A stretch of DNA of 64,000 nt from positions 155,535,580-155,599,579 of the forward strand of contig OX328123.1 of NCBI GenBank assembly GCA_946811695.1, read 5' to 3'. Origin of the DNA: Gonocerus acuteangulatus. Taxonomy: Eukaryota; Arthropoda; Insecta; Hemiptera; Coreidae. The notes beneath the pieces were generated by a model. It saw only the letters and a program-made list of their open reading frames with translations. It ran no database searches and was not told where the DNA came from. The number at the start of each line of letters is the position of its first letter. The first letter of the stretch is position 1. Position numbers and translations under genes: made by a program. Below are positions 1 to 11,042 of this stretch, piece by piece.

Positions 1-175
1 CCAGTTGAAAACCAGTTTCACAAGCAACTGCTTTGTGATTTCGGCAATGTATTTAAAAGGGAGGCGCACATGACACAACAGCATTTTGACGATTTCTAAC
101 CAGTCTGAAACCTCAGTCTCAAACAACTGTGTGGGCTTTCGGTTGCAGTTGCGTTGTAGGAGACCAAGGGGTGTT
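1..175 (-). mobile_element. PIF/Harbinger-type MITE fragment, cut by the window edge
   Basis: The reverse complement of this stretch resembles the 3' half of the Harbinger-like element at 62238-62820. Shared landmarks are paired blocks reading AACCAGTTTC and CACATGAC, then a run ending near AGTTGC. Only part of the element lies in the window, so its termini and target duplication cannot be seen. No coding capacity is visible. Confidence 0.55.
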
Positions 176-1202
176 TAGCCAGTATTTTAACAGCCGTATT
201 GTCACAATCATAAAAATAATTGAAAACTGAAGGCTGCTTTGGACTAATTTTACGTATATTTTAATATATAAAAGCTTTTTAATACAATACAAATATATAA
301 AGTGTACCTGCAAGTCTATAAAATAAAGCCCTAAGTGCAACAATTAGTATTTTAAAACGGTGATCATTACTCTTCGTTGCTTTGGCTAACCACTTCTTCT
401 AAGTGGAGCCAGCAAATGTATACTTGAAAAAAAGCGTCTTCACTTCATGTTACAGCCAGCATAAGCAGTACAAAAGCTTCTATTTTTTAATAATAGTGTA
501 AATATATTTTGTTTTAGGACGAAAGCAATGGAAAAATTGGTTAGTTCATGCCTCATTTCTGAGAAAAGTGCTTAAGCTAATTGCATAAAAAAAAATGTTT
601 TTTCTTCTGATGAATTACAACGTTTATTTCATACATTAGAATACTATGTAGTTTGTTTCGTTGAATGAGAAATAGAATATATTTGTCATTAAAGTCTAAA
701 TATTATATTTAAAAAAAGTTCCAGAGTATACACCCCCTCTTAATTGATCAATTTTGTTTATTTTCGCAAGACATCTTTATAATTAGTTGAGCATGACTTC
801 TTTTGAAGCATGTAGATAGGAAGATACAATTACGACTGTTATGGACATTTGAAGAATCCCCAAATATAATGGTTTGATTTTGTTGATTTTCTCGACAAAT
901 CTTTCTCAGCAAAATGAATTAGTCAAGCTCAATTCATACCTAGCATTGTTGCAATGAACCATGAATTAGGACGGGATAAGGAAATTAATAATATGGCTCT
1001 GGAATAAATATCCCTTCCATATAGACCAATTTTCCTGGCTAACCAACTCATCTCATCATTTGATGTGGTAAGTACAATGCTATGACTACCTGGTCATATT
1101 GGGATCTCTCAAAACATAAGTAGTTGACACTGAGACAAAAAAAAAAACAAAAAAAAAAACAATTACTCTATCAGATTTATGCATTGTAGCACAAACTGTG
1201 AT
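176..1202. other. AT-rich non-coding stretch
   Basis: No open frame with coding character, RNA gene or repeat family was recognised. It may be intergenic, or an intron upstream of the kinase exon, since the exon preceding 3709 has not been located. Confidence 0.4.
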
Positions 1203-1216
1203 AATAGACAACTGGG

Positions 1217-1398
1217 GGTCTCCCGTGGTCTAGTGGCTAGCGCCTTAGACTCATAAGCAGGAGATGGTGGGTTCGATCCTCACCGGCGGCAGGAATTTTC
1301 TCATCCCAAGGCTCGTTGGGAAAATTCCTCGCTGCACCCTGGATGTCAGCGCTAATGGCCTAGGTGTCGAAGCGCCATAAAAAAAAAAAAATAAATAA
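1217..1398 (+). mobile_element. tRNA-derived SINE (family A), complete with target duplication
   Basis: The head is tRNA-like, with an A-box region GTGGTCTAGTGGCTAGCGC and a B-box GGTTCGATCC. A conserved body follows (AATTTTCTCATCCCA, GCTGCACCCTGGATGTC) and the element ends in an A-rich tail. A 14-bp direct repeat, AATAGACAACTGGG, lies immediately before (1203-1216) and after (1399-1412). That is the signature of LINE-machinery retrotransposition. The perfect duplication suggests a fairly recent insertion. It is a SINE rather than a functional tRNA gene because the body and tail are shared by five other copies in this window. Confidence 0.9.
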
Positions 1399-1412
1399 AA
1401 TAGACAACTGGG

Positions 1413-2296
1413 AAAAATAACGAGCTAAATCTGAAAGCAAGTTATAACAATTAAAAAAAACAAAAAAAAAAAAAAACGACAAATCAATAATAATCCAGAC
1501 TTAGAATAATAAAAAAAAGCTATTATTTTATCAGATTCATTTGAATGATGATACTTAATAAATAATCTTCCAAGCTTAATTAAACTTAAATTAATCAATA
1601 AAATCACCAAACAGACCAGGCTTTGCCAGACCCTCAGAGCCTACAGCAAGGTCTCAGATATTGGAATCCTTGCTCGTCCTTCCACAAGGAGGGGGCGAGC
1701 GTGACTCCTTCTGTGACCTCCATAAAATAAGAAATCCTCATAAAAGAGTAGCCTCATGAAGCCAGGGGTTGTCTCATCTTTGGCTCTGTCATGGGGAATT
1801 GGGTCATCATAAGTCACTCATAAAATCCGAATTATTATTTCTTCCAAATACACTAATTCCTAGCTGTAATAAATAAATACTCATATAGTGCAGATTGTAT
1901 TGAGATATTTAAATCCCTCATTTTCTTTATAATTAAAATGTTTTAGCATAACTATACACAAAACTCCTTCAATTTATTCCTTTGAAATATATGCATACTT
2001 ATATAGAACAAATCACAAAGGTGCCCATCACCCATGTGTTTGATTTCACCAAAAAAAGGAAAGTTTAGAATTGGACACTGTTTACTCACCTAAGCTTATC
2101 TCTTGCAAAAGACAGACAGGCTGAGTTCAACACACTGGAACCGGGACTTTACAATGAAATACTTACGACTGTACACTGACCAACAACTTACAAATCTCAC
2201 ACAACATATACCTATATAATATTAGTACCGAGTAGCCCGTACGTCACAACTATACTTCAACACCTAACATATACACTAACATTTTACCAATATGCT
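1413..2296. other. AT-rich non-coding stretch
   Basis: A-runs and low-complexity sequence, with a moderately GC-richer patch around 1620-1810. I see no gene or recognisable element. Confidence 0.35.
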
Positions 2297-2300
2297 GTAA

Positions 2301-2442
2301 CCCTTTCATTGTTACCTCGTGGTCGACAGGTAGGCCCCAGACACTACACATAAGGTAACTCCACTCTCTGTACCCCTGACGCTCATTACGATTTAACTCG
2401 ATGGCCCCAAAGGCTCTGTACATTGCTTTTCCAGCCTAGTCC

Positions 2443-2480
<38 letters not shown>

Positions 2481-2917
2481 GGCACATCGGCTACTGAGTC
2501 ATTAGCGCCAACTCACATGGTGCAGCTAGGAACCTTCTCAACAGGCCCTGAGATGAGAATCTAAGGTGTTATCCACCCACTAGACCATAGAGACTCCCTA
2601 GTGCTAAAACTTGTATATAATCAGTTTGATCTAGAGGGAATAAGGCGAGTTCTCAGCTTCATTAAATCCACGCAAGAGGCCACGGCCTTATTCCTGAGGG
2701 ATCTAAAGGAGTCATAATAAAAAAATACATTACAGTATATTTCCTGATATTTTTAGGATCTGTAATGACTATTAATTTTTTGTAATGGTTAAACTAATGG
2801 AGGATTTATATCTCTATTTTATTGGAATTAAAAGTAGTAATCATTTTATTATTTGAGGAAAGAGTTTCACCCATTGCTTCAAATATATAATTTGACTTGG
2901 CGCTAGCAATGAAAGGG
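2301..2917. mobile_element. TTAA-flanked TIR element (piggyBac-like MITE, family 1)
   Basis: The left end CCCTTTCATTGTTACC and the reverse complement of the right end CCCTTTCATTGCTAGCG form inverted repeats. The right flank is TTAA (2918-2921) and the left flank is GTAA (2297-2300), one base off. Ends beginning CCC with a TTAA target fit the piggyBac superfamily. A family-A SINE is inserted in it at about 2440-2598. There is no transposase reading frame. Confidence 0.6.
2440..2598 (-). mobile_element. tRNA-derived SINE (family A), degenerate, inside the TTAA element
   Basis: The T-run at 2444-2479 is the A tail of a minus-strand SINE. The body shows ATTAGCGCC and GGTGCAGC, and the tRNA-like head ends near GACCATAGAGACTCCC. 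The B-box region is damaged, so this is an old copy. Confidence 0.7.
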
Positions 2918-3284
2918 TTAAACATAAAATTGAATGTTACTATCTATAAATTTTATATTGAGCTACGTATTTTTTTTTTTTTTTTTTTTTTTTTAATTTT
3001 TAATAAACATTCCACTTTGGACATGGGCTAAATTTTATTATGACTTGTATACTAAGTGTGCGTCTCCAAACCAAAGTTATGGGGATTTAATAAGTAATAA
3101 ATAAATAAATAAAGTTATTTAACATGTAGTTGACATAAAAAAAAAAACTTAATTACTCTCTATTTTCGTAATGCTATTAAGAGCAGTCAATATTCTTTGT
3201 TTTCCAATTCTGAGGATTGTACACATGGACCACTTAATTAACTCCCAACAAACTTGTTAAAGTTTAGAATAATATTAGATAGAG

Positions 3285-3442
3285 ACCCCACATCTGGACC
3301 ATTAGCACTGCCATCTTTGGTGCAGCAAGGAATTTTCTCAACGAGCTGTGAGATGAGAAAATTCCTGTCGCCAGTGGGACTTGAACCCACAATCTCCCGC
3401 ATGAGAAACTAACGCGTTAGCCAATAGACCATGGGGAGACCC
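3285..3442 (-). mobile_element. tRNA-derived SINE (family A)
   Basis: Minus-strand copy. The head reads GGGGTCTCCCCATGGTC on the minus strand, the B-box is GGTTCAAGTCC, and the body ends at the AGACCCC side. It lies about 270 bp upstream of the kinase exon acceptor, so it is probably intronic or in the 5' flank. Confidence 0.75.
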
Positions 3443-3708
3443 CAAATACAATTGTTGTAAGCAATGCAAAACCTTTCCTTAATAATTCTAAAGAATTTGT
3501 CATCTGAAATGTTTCCAACATTTCTAATAAGATTAATTCCAATTCTTTGTAATAAATTTGGTTCTCACTGCACCCAAGAAATTTATTAAGAGAAGGTTTA
3601 TAAACCTGACATGATTTCTTCAGTCAAAAAGATCTTTAAACTATTTCTTATCATGGATTTAAGCAAGATAACATTTCAAGTGATAATGGGCGGCTCTCCA
3701 TTTTCCAG

Positions 3709-4943
3709 TGCAAGATGACACCGTATCGGCACGCCATGATGTGGATGAAGAAATCCTCCTTGAGCAGATGGAGAGATGTTACAAGTTGATTGTCCATCGT
3801 GCACCGGGGACACATATTGCTCAAATCCTCAGCAGGGAACTATTTGAAGAGTTACGACTGCGCTATACAAAACTAGATAACACACTTCTGGATTTGCTTA
3901 AACCAGTCGGAAAAGACTTAGGTCATGGAAGGAATAGAATACAAACAGACCCAAACTTTACTGGCATTATTATACCTGATGTCGAAAGTTTTCGTGTTTT
4001 TTCCGACTTAATTGAACCACTTATTACTAAATTTAGTGGTGTACAAATTTTTAACAATTTAGAATCTGATTTTTTTGGCAATGAACAAGAAAGGTTTTTT
4101 AATATAGATTTTGACCCAGGAGGAACAATTGTAAAATCATGTATCATCGAAATCGCCAGAAATCTTTCAATAGTGCCGTTTGCAAAAAACCTTAAATTAT
4201 CAGACCTTGAGAAAGTGGAAGTAGCCCTTTCTGGTGTCCTTATGGGCTATTATAGAAGGAATAAGGAAGCAGCTTTTGTCGATGAAGCAGGGGAAAATCA
4301 TGGATCGTACTACAGTTTAGGCGAAATATTGGAAAATAAAGATGTCTTTCAGGATTTGAAAGAAGAAGGCCTTTTGGTGGAAGGTATTGAAGAAGGAACG
4401 TGGCCATATGGTAGGGGAGTTTTTATCAGCCCGTATGGCGACATCACTGCTTGGATTAATGTGAGAGAGCATATACAATTGCTCTCCGTCACACCTGCAG
4501 AAAAACGTGGTTCGATTGGGGAAGCTTACAAAACAGCCTGTGAACTTATCAAATCGATTGAAGACAAAGTAGAGTGTGCAAGAGACCAAAGATTAGGACT
4601 TCTAGCGACAGATCCTGGCTTCGTGGGGAACTGCCTTCGCATTCATGTTCTTGTAAGCCTACCTCATGTCGGAGAGGATTTGGTTACCTTAAGAAGGCTC
4701 TGTAGCTTCAGGCAGTTAGTTCTTGAAGGGAATCCATCGCCTGGGGTGTTTAAGATAAGAAATAAGTCTTGCCAAGGAATGACTGAAATTAAGTTATTCA
4801 AATCATTTGTAGCAACAGTTTCAGAAATAATTGAAATGGAAAGAGCTTCCACGAAGATAACAGTAACACAAATACCCGGGATGATAAAAAACTTTTTGAG
4901 GAAAAAAAGTAGTAAAGACAAACTTCTTGATCTAATTAAATGA
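3709..4943 (+). CDS. Catalytically dead phosphagen (arginine) kinase homologue, single long exon
   Basis: The 411-residue frame has the full two-domain phosphagen kinase fold: N-terminal domain about residues 15-105 (LLDLLKPVG, PDVESFRVFSDLIEPLI), catalytic domain about 125-378 (GTWPYGRGVF, WINVREHIQLLSV, GMTE near the end). Active-site positions are lost when aligned to arginine kinase. The phosphate-binding TRVR is CIIE (145-148). The NEED motif is NVRE (251-254). Arg229 is Gln. The CPTNLGT loop with the reactive Cys is TDPGFVG (301-307). The RGTRGEHTE loop is shortened and lacks Arg309 and Glu314. Arg280 is kept (residue 311). About 33 residues extend past the usual C-terminus. The exon starts after acceptor ATTTTCCAG (3700-3708) with a split codon (N|TG); no ATG opens this frame upstream, and the first internal Met is residue 21. 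The upstream exon was not found. The frame is undamaged, so this looks like a conserved pseudoenzyme rather than a decaying pseudogene; that is inference. Confidence 0.85.
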
Positions 4944-5439
4944 ACTGATTAATTGTTCTGATTTAAGGGAGTCTGTTGAATTATGAAGTGAAGAAATTAT
5001 GGAATGTATTTAATGTGTATACCATTGTTTGTTCTAAATAGAAATAATCAGAACTTCAGAAAAAGATGAGACTCTGATTCGGCTGCACATAGTGTCTATA
5101 GGGTTCTTTACTTGGCTGGATTCAAAATAAGAATCCCAAGTTATTAGAGGATTTATTATTGGTTCCTCGTATAACTTAAACTAACTTTAATTAAACGTAG
5201 CTTTATTTAGTCATTATACTATGAATAATTATTTAGAAAACAATTTGTTATTTAATATTTTCATAAATATGATCTATTGTGTAAAATAATTATATTAATA
5301 TTATTTAAAAAATATGATCTTTGATATATTTAGTACAATTAATGTTGTCACCAATTATTATCGCATAATAGATGCACTCACTTTTGTAATTTTTAACAGT
5401 TTTGAGGTATTGAATGACTATATATGAACTACACACACA

Positions 5440-5441
<2 letters not shown>
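4944..5441. other. Possible 3' untranslated region and flank of the kinase exon
   Basis: AT-rich sequence after the TGA stop, with no exon recognised. If the kinase exon is terminal this is its 3' UTR. If the exon is spliced onward before the stop, it is intronic. Confidence 0.35.

Positions 5442-5497
<56 letters not shown>
5442..5497. repeat. (TA)n microsatellite
   Basis: Uninterrupted TA dinucleotide run of about 56 bp. Short reading frames across it (Tyr-Ile repeats) are not genes. Confidence 0.95.
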
Positions 5498-5498
<1 letters not shown>

Positions 5499-5667
5499 CA
5501 CACAAAATTTAGTTGTCGTTCCTCTATTATAGAAAAGCTAACTTGCCAGAATTCGATCATACCCGTTAGTTAGTATCTATCCTAGGGCCATATCATTAAG
5601 CAACCAGGTTCATTAAACGTATTCAGTGGTATTGGACGCCTATGATTGGAATAACAAGTGAAAGTGG

Positions 5668-5970
5668 GGTCTCCCGTGGTCTAGTGGCTAGCGCGCTAGA
5701 TTCATAAGCGGGAGATGGTGGGTTCGATCCCACCGGCGGCAGGAATTTTCACATCTCAGGGCTCGCTGAGAAAATTCCTGGCTGCACCCTGGATGTCGGC
5801 GCTAAGTGGAAGTGTGGCTAATAAAATGCGTTTCCTATAGCCTCACTCAGCCTTTGATGAGTACCTGCAGGGGAGGCATAGTACTGATCTACCTAGTCTG
5901 CCCTATGGTCGAGAATCAGACACCTCTACAGTATCGGCAGCTCTTGGGCCTGTTTCAGAACTAATTATAT
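5668..5970 (+). mobile_element. tRNA-derived SINE (family A head) joined to a family-B-like tail
   Basis: The family A head (GTGGTCTAGTGGCTAGCGC, B-box GGTTCGATCC) and body run to about 5808. They are followed by sequence resembling the 3' half of family B (GGCATAGTACTGA, CCTATGGTCGAGAATCAGA) to about 5970. This is either a composite SINE or one copy inserted beside another. Confidence 0.65.
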
Positions 5971-7200
5971 TTTTTTCTGATTTGAAACTCTACTTCCTGT
6001 ATCAGCAAAATGGTTTTGTATAGGAGCCATGCTTCAGGAAAACTAAGTTCCTCAATCCAGATGGGCAAGTTATCTTTTCAAATATAAAGGAACTATGATT
6101 GAATTCACTGACGATGGGTTTCCAACCCATGAAAGGATTTACTCATTTAATGGGCATGTGTATTATAAAACTTATATTGTAATTATTTACTATTTTCTTA
6201 TATTATATTATAAATGGTGAATACAAAAATGTTAGTGATCGGTTTTATTCATTTTAGATGAAAAAAAATGTTTAGAATTTAATCTATTTTACATACTGTA
6301 ATTATAATATTAATAACTTATTAGTTCATTTGGTTTGAGAAAAATGTTGGAAATACTTCACAATAATTTGTGGTATGTTAAAGATTTAAATTTCATAATG
6401 ACTTAGGCACTCACAAAATTTCAATAAAACAATTTGTGAAAATTAAAACTTTATGATTCATTAATTTTTTTCACTTAATGAATTTATTTAAAAATTATAT
6501 GTTACACAAGGTATTATTAACAATTTTTACATTTGGCGTTATTTAATTTAGACAGTGAGTGTTTCTACCCAGTGTCAAAAATTTCCACTTTGGTCAAAGC
6601 CTCGCTGTGAAAATTAAGAGATATTTGTGAAAATATGTTTTTAGAATAACATTGTATTTTTGAATGAAACATTTCTGCATCTTAAGCTTATCATGAAAAG
6701 AGAAAAAATACAAAATACCAAAAGCAGCATAATTAATGAGTTCTTACGATGTATAGTAGCACATATTATGTAGAATTAATACATTTTATTTTTTCAACAT
6801 TTGGGCTATTAGAGCCTGGTATATATTTTATTTTATTGTTTTGAGTAAATTTTATTTTATTTTCATTAAATTGTTATTAAAATAAAAATGATAAATACAA
6901 TTAAAAGTGTTAATTTTGTTACACACAATATTATACATATTGAAATAAAAAAAAAAAAAAAAAAAAAAATTATTTCAGGCTTAATAATTTAATTGTGTAA
7001 CTGCCTTGTGTAAAAGACTTTCTAAGTAATTCGTCAATTGTATATTCTTCTCCTTTATAAAGCTTTCTAATACCTTGACCTTTGCTTATTATGCACACGC
7101 TGCAAGGCAATTAAGGCGAAATCATCTCATCAAATTGGTCATCCGTGCTAATAGCCTTCTAATTATTATTATGTTGCTAATTAACCCTTAACTGACCCTT
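5971..7200. other. Very AT-rich non-coding stretch
   Basis: Long AT-rich low-complexity sequence with an A-run at 6946-6969. No gene or recognised repeat. Confidence 0.4.
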
Positions 7201-7204
7201 TGCT

Positions 7205-7668
7205 CAAATTTATAGAATTATTGAAAAAGGCGAAAGGTCAATAACACTACACCACGCACTTTCACACTTTTTATTTAACTTCCCTACATGTTTCACACCA
7301 TTCTGGCACCTCTTCAGGGGAATATACTTCAAAACACATACTTCATATAGTAGGGCCACGTCTAGACTGGTCATTGACTGAACGAATCCAATATGGTGTC
7401 AAATAGTCAGCTGATAGATAATCAATTATCGATGACTATTTTACACCATATTGGATTTGTTCAGTCAATGTCCAGTCTAGACCTGGCCCTACGAGTGGAA
7501 GGTTCGCCTCCTCAGGTTGAGGCTGAAGTTGTGTTTTGAAGTATATTCCCCTGAGGAGGTGCCAACATGGTGTGAAACGTATAACTTGGGTTAAATTAAA
7601 AGTGTGAAAGTGTGTGGTGTAGTGTTATTGACCTTCTGCAATTTTTTGATAATTCTATTATTTTGCAT
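7205..7668. repeat. Long inverted repeat (about 460 bp) with Penelope-LTR-like motif in each arm
   Basis: The two arms mirror each other around 7423/7424, where the centre reads GATAATCAATTATC. Matching blocks include TTCACACCATTCTGGCACC against GGTGCCAACATGGTGTGAA, and CCAATATGGTGT against ACACCATATTGG. Arms diverge by substitutions and small gaps. The right arm contains CTGAGGA followed by GAAAC, spaced as in hammerhead-like motifs of Penelope-type terminal repeats. It is probably two inverted terminal-repeat copies or a foldback element. No coding sequence. Confidence 0.7.
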
Positions 7669-7726
7669 TTCTTTGCTGATACAGCTTTTTGACTACAAGT
7701 GAATGTCTGAAAACTTAATTTGTTTT

Positions 7727-7832
7727 TTAGCACTTTTCTCCAAAGGAAAGTAGCCATTGAGGTTGCACTCATGGCGGAATTTTGAAAAAATGTCTTCAAA
7801 TCTTTATCGATCCTACCTAGTAGACAACGAAA
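7727..7832 (-). mobile_element. HINE family A, 3' terminal fragment
   Basis: The reverse complement reproduces the last 100 bp of the HINE-A copies at 38407-39702, 48886-50004 and 50009-51264, including CTACCTAGTAGACA near one edge and the terminal hairpin followed by AAAAGTGCTAA. The hairpin has drifted (TTTGGAGAAAA). The rest of the element is absent. Confidence 0.75.
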
Positions 7833-8507
7833 ACTCTGTAACGAAATTAATTACAAAAATAATAATTGAAATAATTTGATTGAGTCGCTCATTACAAATG
7901 TAAAAGAACAGAATTATTCATGTTTTTATTAGCGCCGTGCTTAAAGAAAGGAATCCAGAAAAATTATGAAACACTTGTTCCTTAAAAACCGTTGAATATG
8001 TTATTATTTTATCTTTTTTTTTTGGGTGGGGGGAGGTATGGAGGAGAAGGTTTAAAAGATAATACCACGAAATAGCCTTCACCTTGTGAGGTCATTTTAG
8101 AGTACAGACATGGATTCTAATGATTATTTTATTATTGCTGAACTTCTAAAAATAACGTGTTAATTTCAGAAGATATACAACAGTAATATTGAAAGTAAAT
8201 GGCTTTTTGGGAGAGTTGTTAGTAGTTCAACAGTTATTAGAAGTATTATTATATTAATAATGTTTGAATTAATTTAAAGAAATATATGAATAGAAATTGA
8301 AACCAATTAGGTAGTCACATGGAATTGAATGAATAGAGAATTACTTCCTGGCAACACTGCTGCTTCATATCCCCACTGATTGGTCTGGGCAACTCATGCG
8401 AGCAAGGAGAAGATTAAGCCAAACCTTGTGGTTTAACAGTCAGGTAAAGGAGTCAGATGAACACTGTTCTTGGTGTCACCTTATCTTAGCAGTAACAATC
8501 TAAGGAA

Positions 8508-8637
8508 TTAGATCTGCCAGTAAATGTAGTGTTGTAATACCTGTTGGTGGAGACCGTAGTCACTGTCATCGCTCGCCTAAGCCAGTGACAACAGTCTCCA
8601 CCAACAAGTATGACAACATTAGCAGTAATAGATTTGA
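8508..8637. repeat. Imperfect inverted repeat (hairpin)
   Basis: GTTGGTGGAGAC (8543-8554) pairs exactly with GTCTCCACCAAC (8594-8605). Imperfect complementarity extends outward for about 30 bp and inward through CAGTGAC/GTCACTG. Together the arms span about 55 bp around a short loop. It could be a small MITE or a foldback transcript; nothing here decides. Confidence 0.6.
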
Positions 8638-9397
8638 CATAGGTACAGAGGATCTTCCTGTGGTAGAGAGGAAAACGTATCCGATTCCTCTCTAAGGAGA
8701 TGCGGGTTGGAGTCTGCATCCAGAAGGTCGAGTTTTCATCTATGGGCCCACTGAAAACATCCCCTGCTGTACCATGGATGCTTAGGGTGCTGTTAACCTA
8801 TAGATAGCACTGCACTTATCACCTAGATGGAAAAAAGACAGATTTTCATTAGGGACACCATTGTTTTTTCTTTTAAGGCATGTCAACCACTCGGATCATC
8901 TATGCCTTGAATGGAAACAAGGACAATGAACCTACCACAGGCATATGTATTCAGAAAATTGGTTGTTGAGAGCTTTCAAAAGGAGCAAATATTTGTTTTT
9001 CTCTCAGTTGTAAATTATTATAGATGTTTTGACATTTCATAAAAAAAGTAGTAATGCCCTAATAGTCGACTCTACGGTGAGATACGAATGCAATGATCTT
9101 GACCGGGCCTCAAAAGTCGACATAGAAAAAAAGGCAATTTAGGAGAAATGCATCCTTTACCTAAAATAGAAGTTCTTAGAACCTTACGGAGAAAGGTATT
9201 TTGAAGTAAGAGGGCTTTGGTCGGGACAAGAGGTGCCATTCCTAGGAGTATATCTTCAAAGAGTGCGACATCGAATTCGAACAAACTGGCTGAGTCCATC
9301 ATTGTAGATTAGCTAGGAATCCTGCATCACCATTTGTACAGTTAACCTAACGGAGGATAAATATGAACGACTATCAGAGGAAGAACATACTCTCAAA

Positions 9398-9956
9398 CTT
9401 ACCGTTTGATGTCAAACTATCAAATATGAATAGAACGAACATATTCTACCCATTGACAGAGTAATATATTGAAAAATGGTCTTATTCGATTCTTTATTTA
9501 AAGCACACTTTCGCTGCGGGTGTCATTACGGAAGGACACTAGCGATTCTACCTGCTTACTAGTGTCCCTTCGGAAGGACATTCCTCCATTACTTTCCCGT
9601 TTAGATTCGTAAAGGCTCGTAAATGGAGGGGATTCACTTTTACAGCTCCAGGTAAAAACAGTTGCCTTTAGTATTGTTTGGGCTTTCCAACAGCGTTTTC
9701 CCTTCTCAAATCAGCTGACAGGAAGATTTTTTATGAAAAAAAATGTCTACATGAAAAATTCGAACCAAAAATCCACCCGACACTGAGGTATTCCCAAACA
9801 ATGACAACCGCAGCAAAAGTGTTAAAGACTATTCAAAAGGGGTTAGAGTTGCAACAATTTGCAACAAGCCGTGTCCTCGACAATCCAAGAGCAAAGTCTC
9901 AAATATGAAAAACGAGATTTTTCATATTCGTTAGTTTGATATGGTAGAGATGATAT
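9398..9956 (-). mobile_element. TIR MITE (family X), interrupted by a TTAA element
   Basis: The flanks of the TTAA element at 9506-9821 match, in reverse orientation, the undisturbed family X copy at 21975-22222. Shared blocks include GTCAAACTATC, ACGAACATATTCTA, GGGGTTAGAGTTGCAACAA and TAGTTTGATATGG. TIRs have diverged. The reading frame across the internal junction is fortuitous. Confidence 0.75.
9506..9821. mobile_element. TTAA-flanked TIR element (piggyBac-like MITE, family 2)
   Basis: The left end CACTTTCGCTGCGGGTGTCA and the reverse complement of the right end CACTTTTGCTGCGGTTGTCA are inverted repeats. TTAA follows the right end (9822-9825). The left flank has TTAAAGCA, a disturbed duplication. 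Internal palindromic GGAAGGACACT/AGTGTCC blocks are typical of the family. It is the same family as 16931-17257 and the transposase-bearing relic at 60599. Confidence 0.8.
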
Positions 9957-10005
9957 TATCTTCTACTAATGATTCTAAGCACTCAAGTGTATTTGCGACA
10001 AGCAG

Positions 10006-10470
10006 GTGTTTGGAATTGAGAGATTTCTTCTAAAATCCGTGAGTATTTCTCCTGCTTCAGCACATAAGCTGAGCCTAGGACTGGACCATAAAGCACCTGT
10101 ACCTATTCTCAATGTATGGAAATCAAGGTTTTCTAATTTTTTAGACAAAATCGTCAATGTTATGTTCTCAAAAAGGAAAATATTAGAACCACCGAGTCAT
10201 TAAATCAATGGACCTGACATTGCAAACAAGGATAACACTCACTTTTCAGGGCTCCATCGACAGAACACTGAATTGTAGCAAACATATTAAATAATTAAGA
10301 AATAACTGCATGAGATCACTAAATCTACTAAAATGTTTAACCAACACAGCCTGGGACGGAGACAGGAGAACCATGATGCCTCTATACCGCAGCTATATTA
10401 GATCTAAATTGGACTAAGGGTGTATTGCTTATGAAGCAGCTTCCCCCGAATGTTGAACACGCTCAATCGT
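10006..10470 (+). pseudogene. Degenerate non-LTR retrotransposon reverse transcriptase tail
   Basis: Between about 10300 and 10440 the frame reads RSLNLLKCL, then LYRSYIRSKLD, stop, GCIAYEA. This is the conserved block just after the reverse transcriptase core in CR1/Jockey-type elements. An in-frame stop and frameshifts are present. The adjacent upstream sequence may belong to the same fragment, but similarity fades. Confidence 0.6.
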
Positions 10471-10562
10471 ATCCTTTAGTATGATATATCCTCATCTTCA
10501 TGTCATTTTCTCACTCCTTGAATAAAGCATTGTTTAATTTCTCTTCAGATACTCCTGAAGAT

Positions 10563-10829
10563 CTACTCTTGTGGGTCAATTTTACCAACATTATATTTTC
10601 TTCTGCTGAAACATGAGTCATCAGTTTCAACAGTCCTTCCAAAACTTCCAGTTTTTATTGGATTCTTTACTATTGAGTCTGGTAGATGATTCTCGCTGTT
10701 GGCTGTACCTTCAGTCAACATATTTAGTTCATCATGATAAATCAAAGTAGTTATGTATTTTTTTGTCCATGAATAGATAAACAATAAAGCCTGATTTAAT
10801 AGATATATTGCTCCTCGGAGCAATGTCAT
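10563..10829 (-). other. Unrecognised 88-codon open frame
   Basis: An uninterrupted minus-strand frame with mixed amino-acid composition, not low-complexity. I recognise no domain. It may be a transposon coding remnant; chance is also possible in this AT-rich sequence. Confidence 0.2.
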
Positions 10830-11042
10830 CTAAACAATTCAGGCCTATTTAGTGTCTTGGGATCTTCTAAAGAACAATTTTGTTCAGAATGAATAATTCA
10901 ATTTCCTCACAAAAGTTAAATTGTATTACAGTTATCTCAGATTTTGTTTTATAATTTGAAGGAAGCCAATTTCAAAACTAAAATCTTAATGCTTATTTTA
11001 ACATATGTTTCAATTATGAAGTATCTACCTCCATAAGAAGTA

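Noticed and set aside
1053..1072. GATGTG|GTAAGT as the missing first exon of the kinase gene
   Set aside because: It has a good donor, but the small ATG frame leaves two bases where the kinase exon needs one.
1217..1290. Apparent tRNA genes (also at 5668, 15257, 20865 and reverse copies)
   Set aside because: A- and B-boxes are present, but the same body and A- or T-rich tail follow in several copies, with a target duplication at 1217, so these are tRNA-derived SINEs, not tRNA genes.
3708..3710. GTG as the translation start of the kinase
   Set aside because: It spans the splice acceptor AG|TG; the first codon is split between exons, and eukaryotic initiation at GTG is not expected.
3923..4921. 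Minus-strand open frames across the kinase exon
   Set aside because: They are shadows of the long plus-strand coding frame and have no domain similarity.
3709..4943. Active arginine or creatine kinase
   Set aside because: The essential Cys, NEED glutamates and phosphate-binding arginines are replaced, so catalysis is very unlikely.
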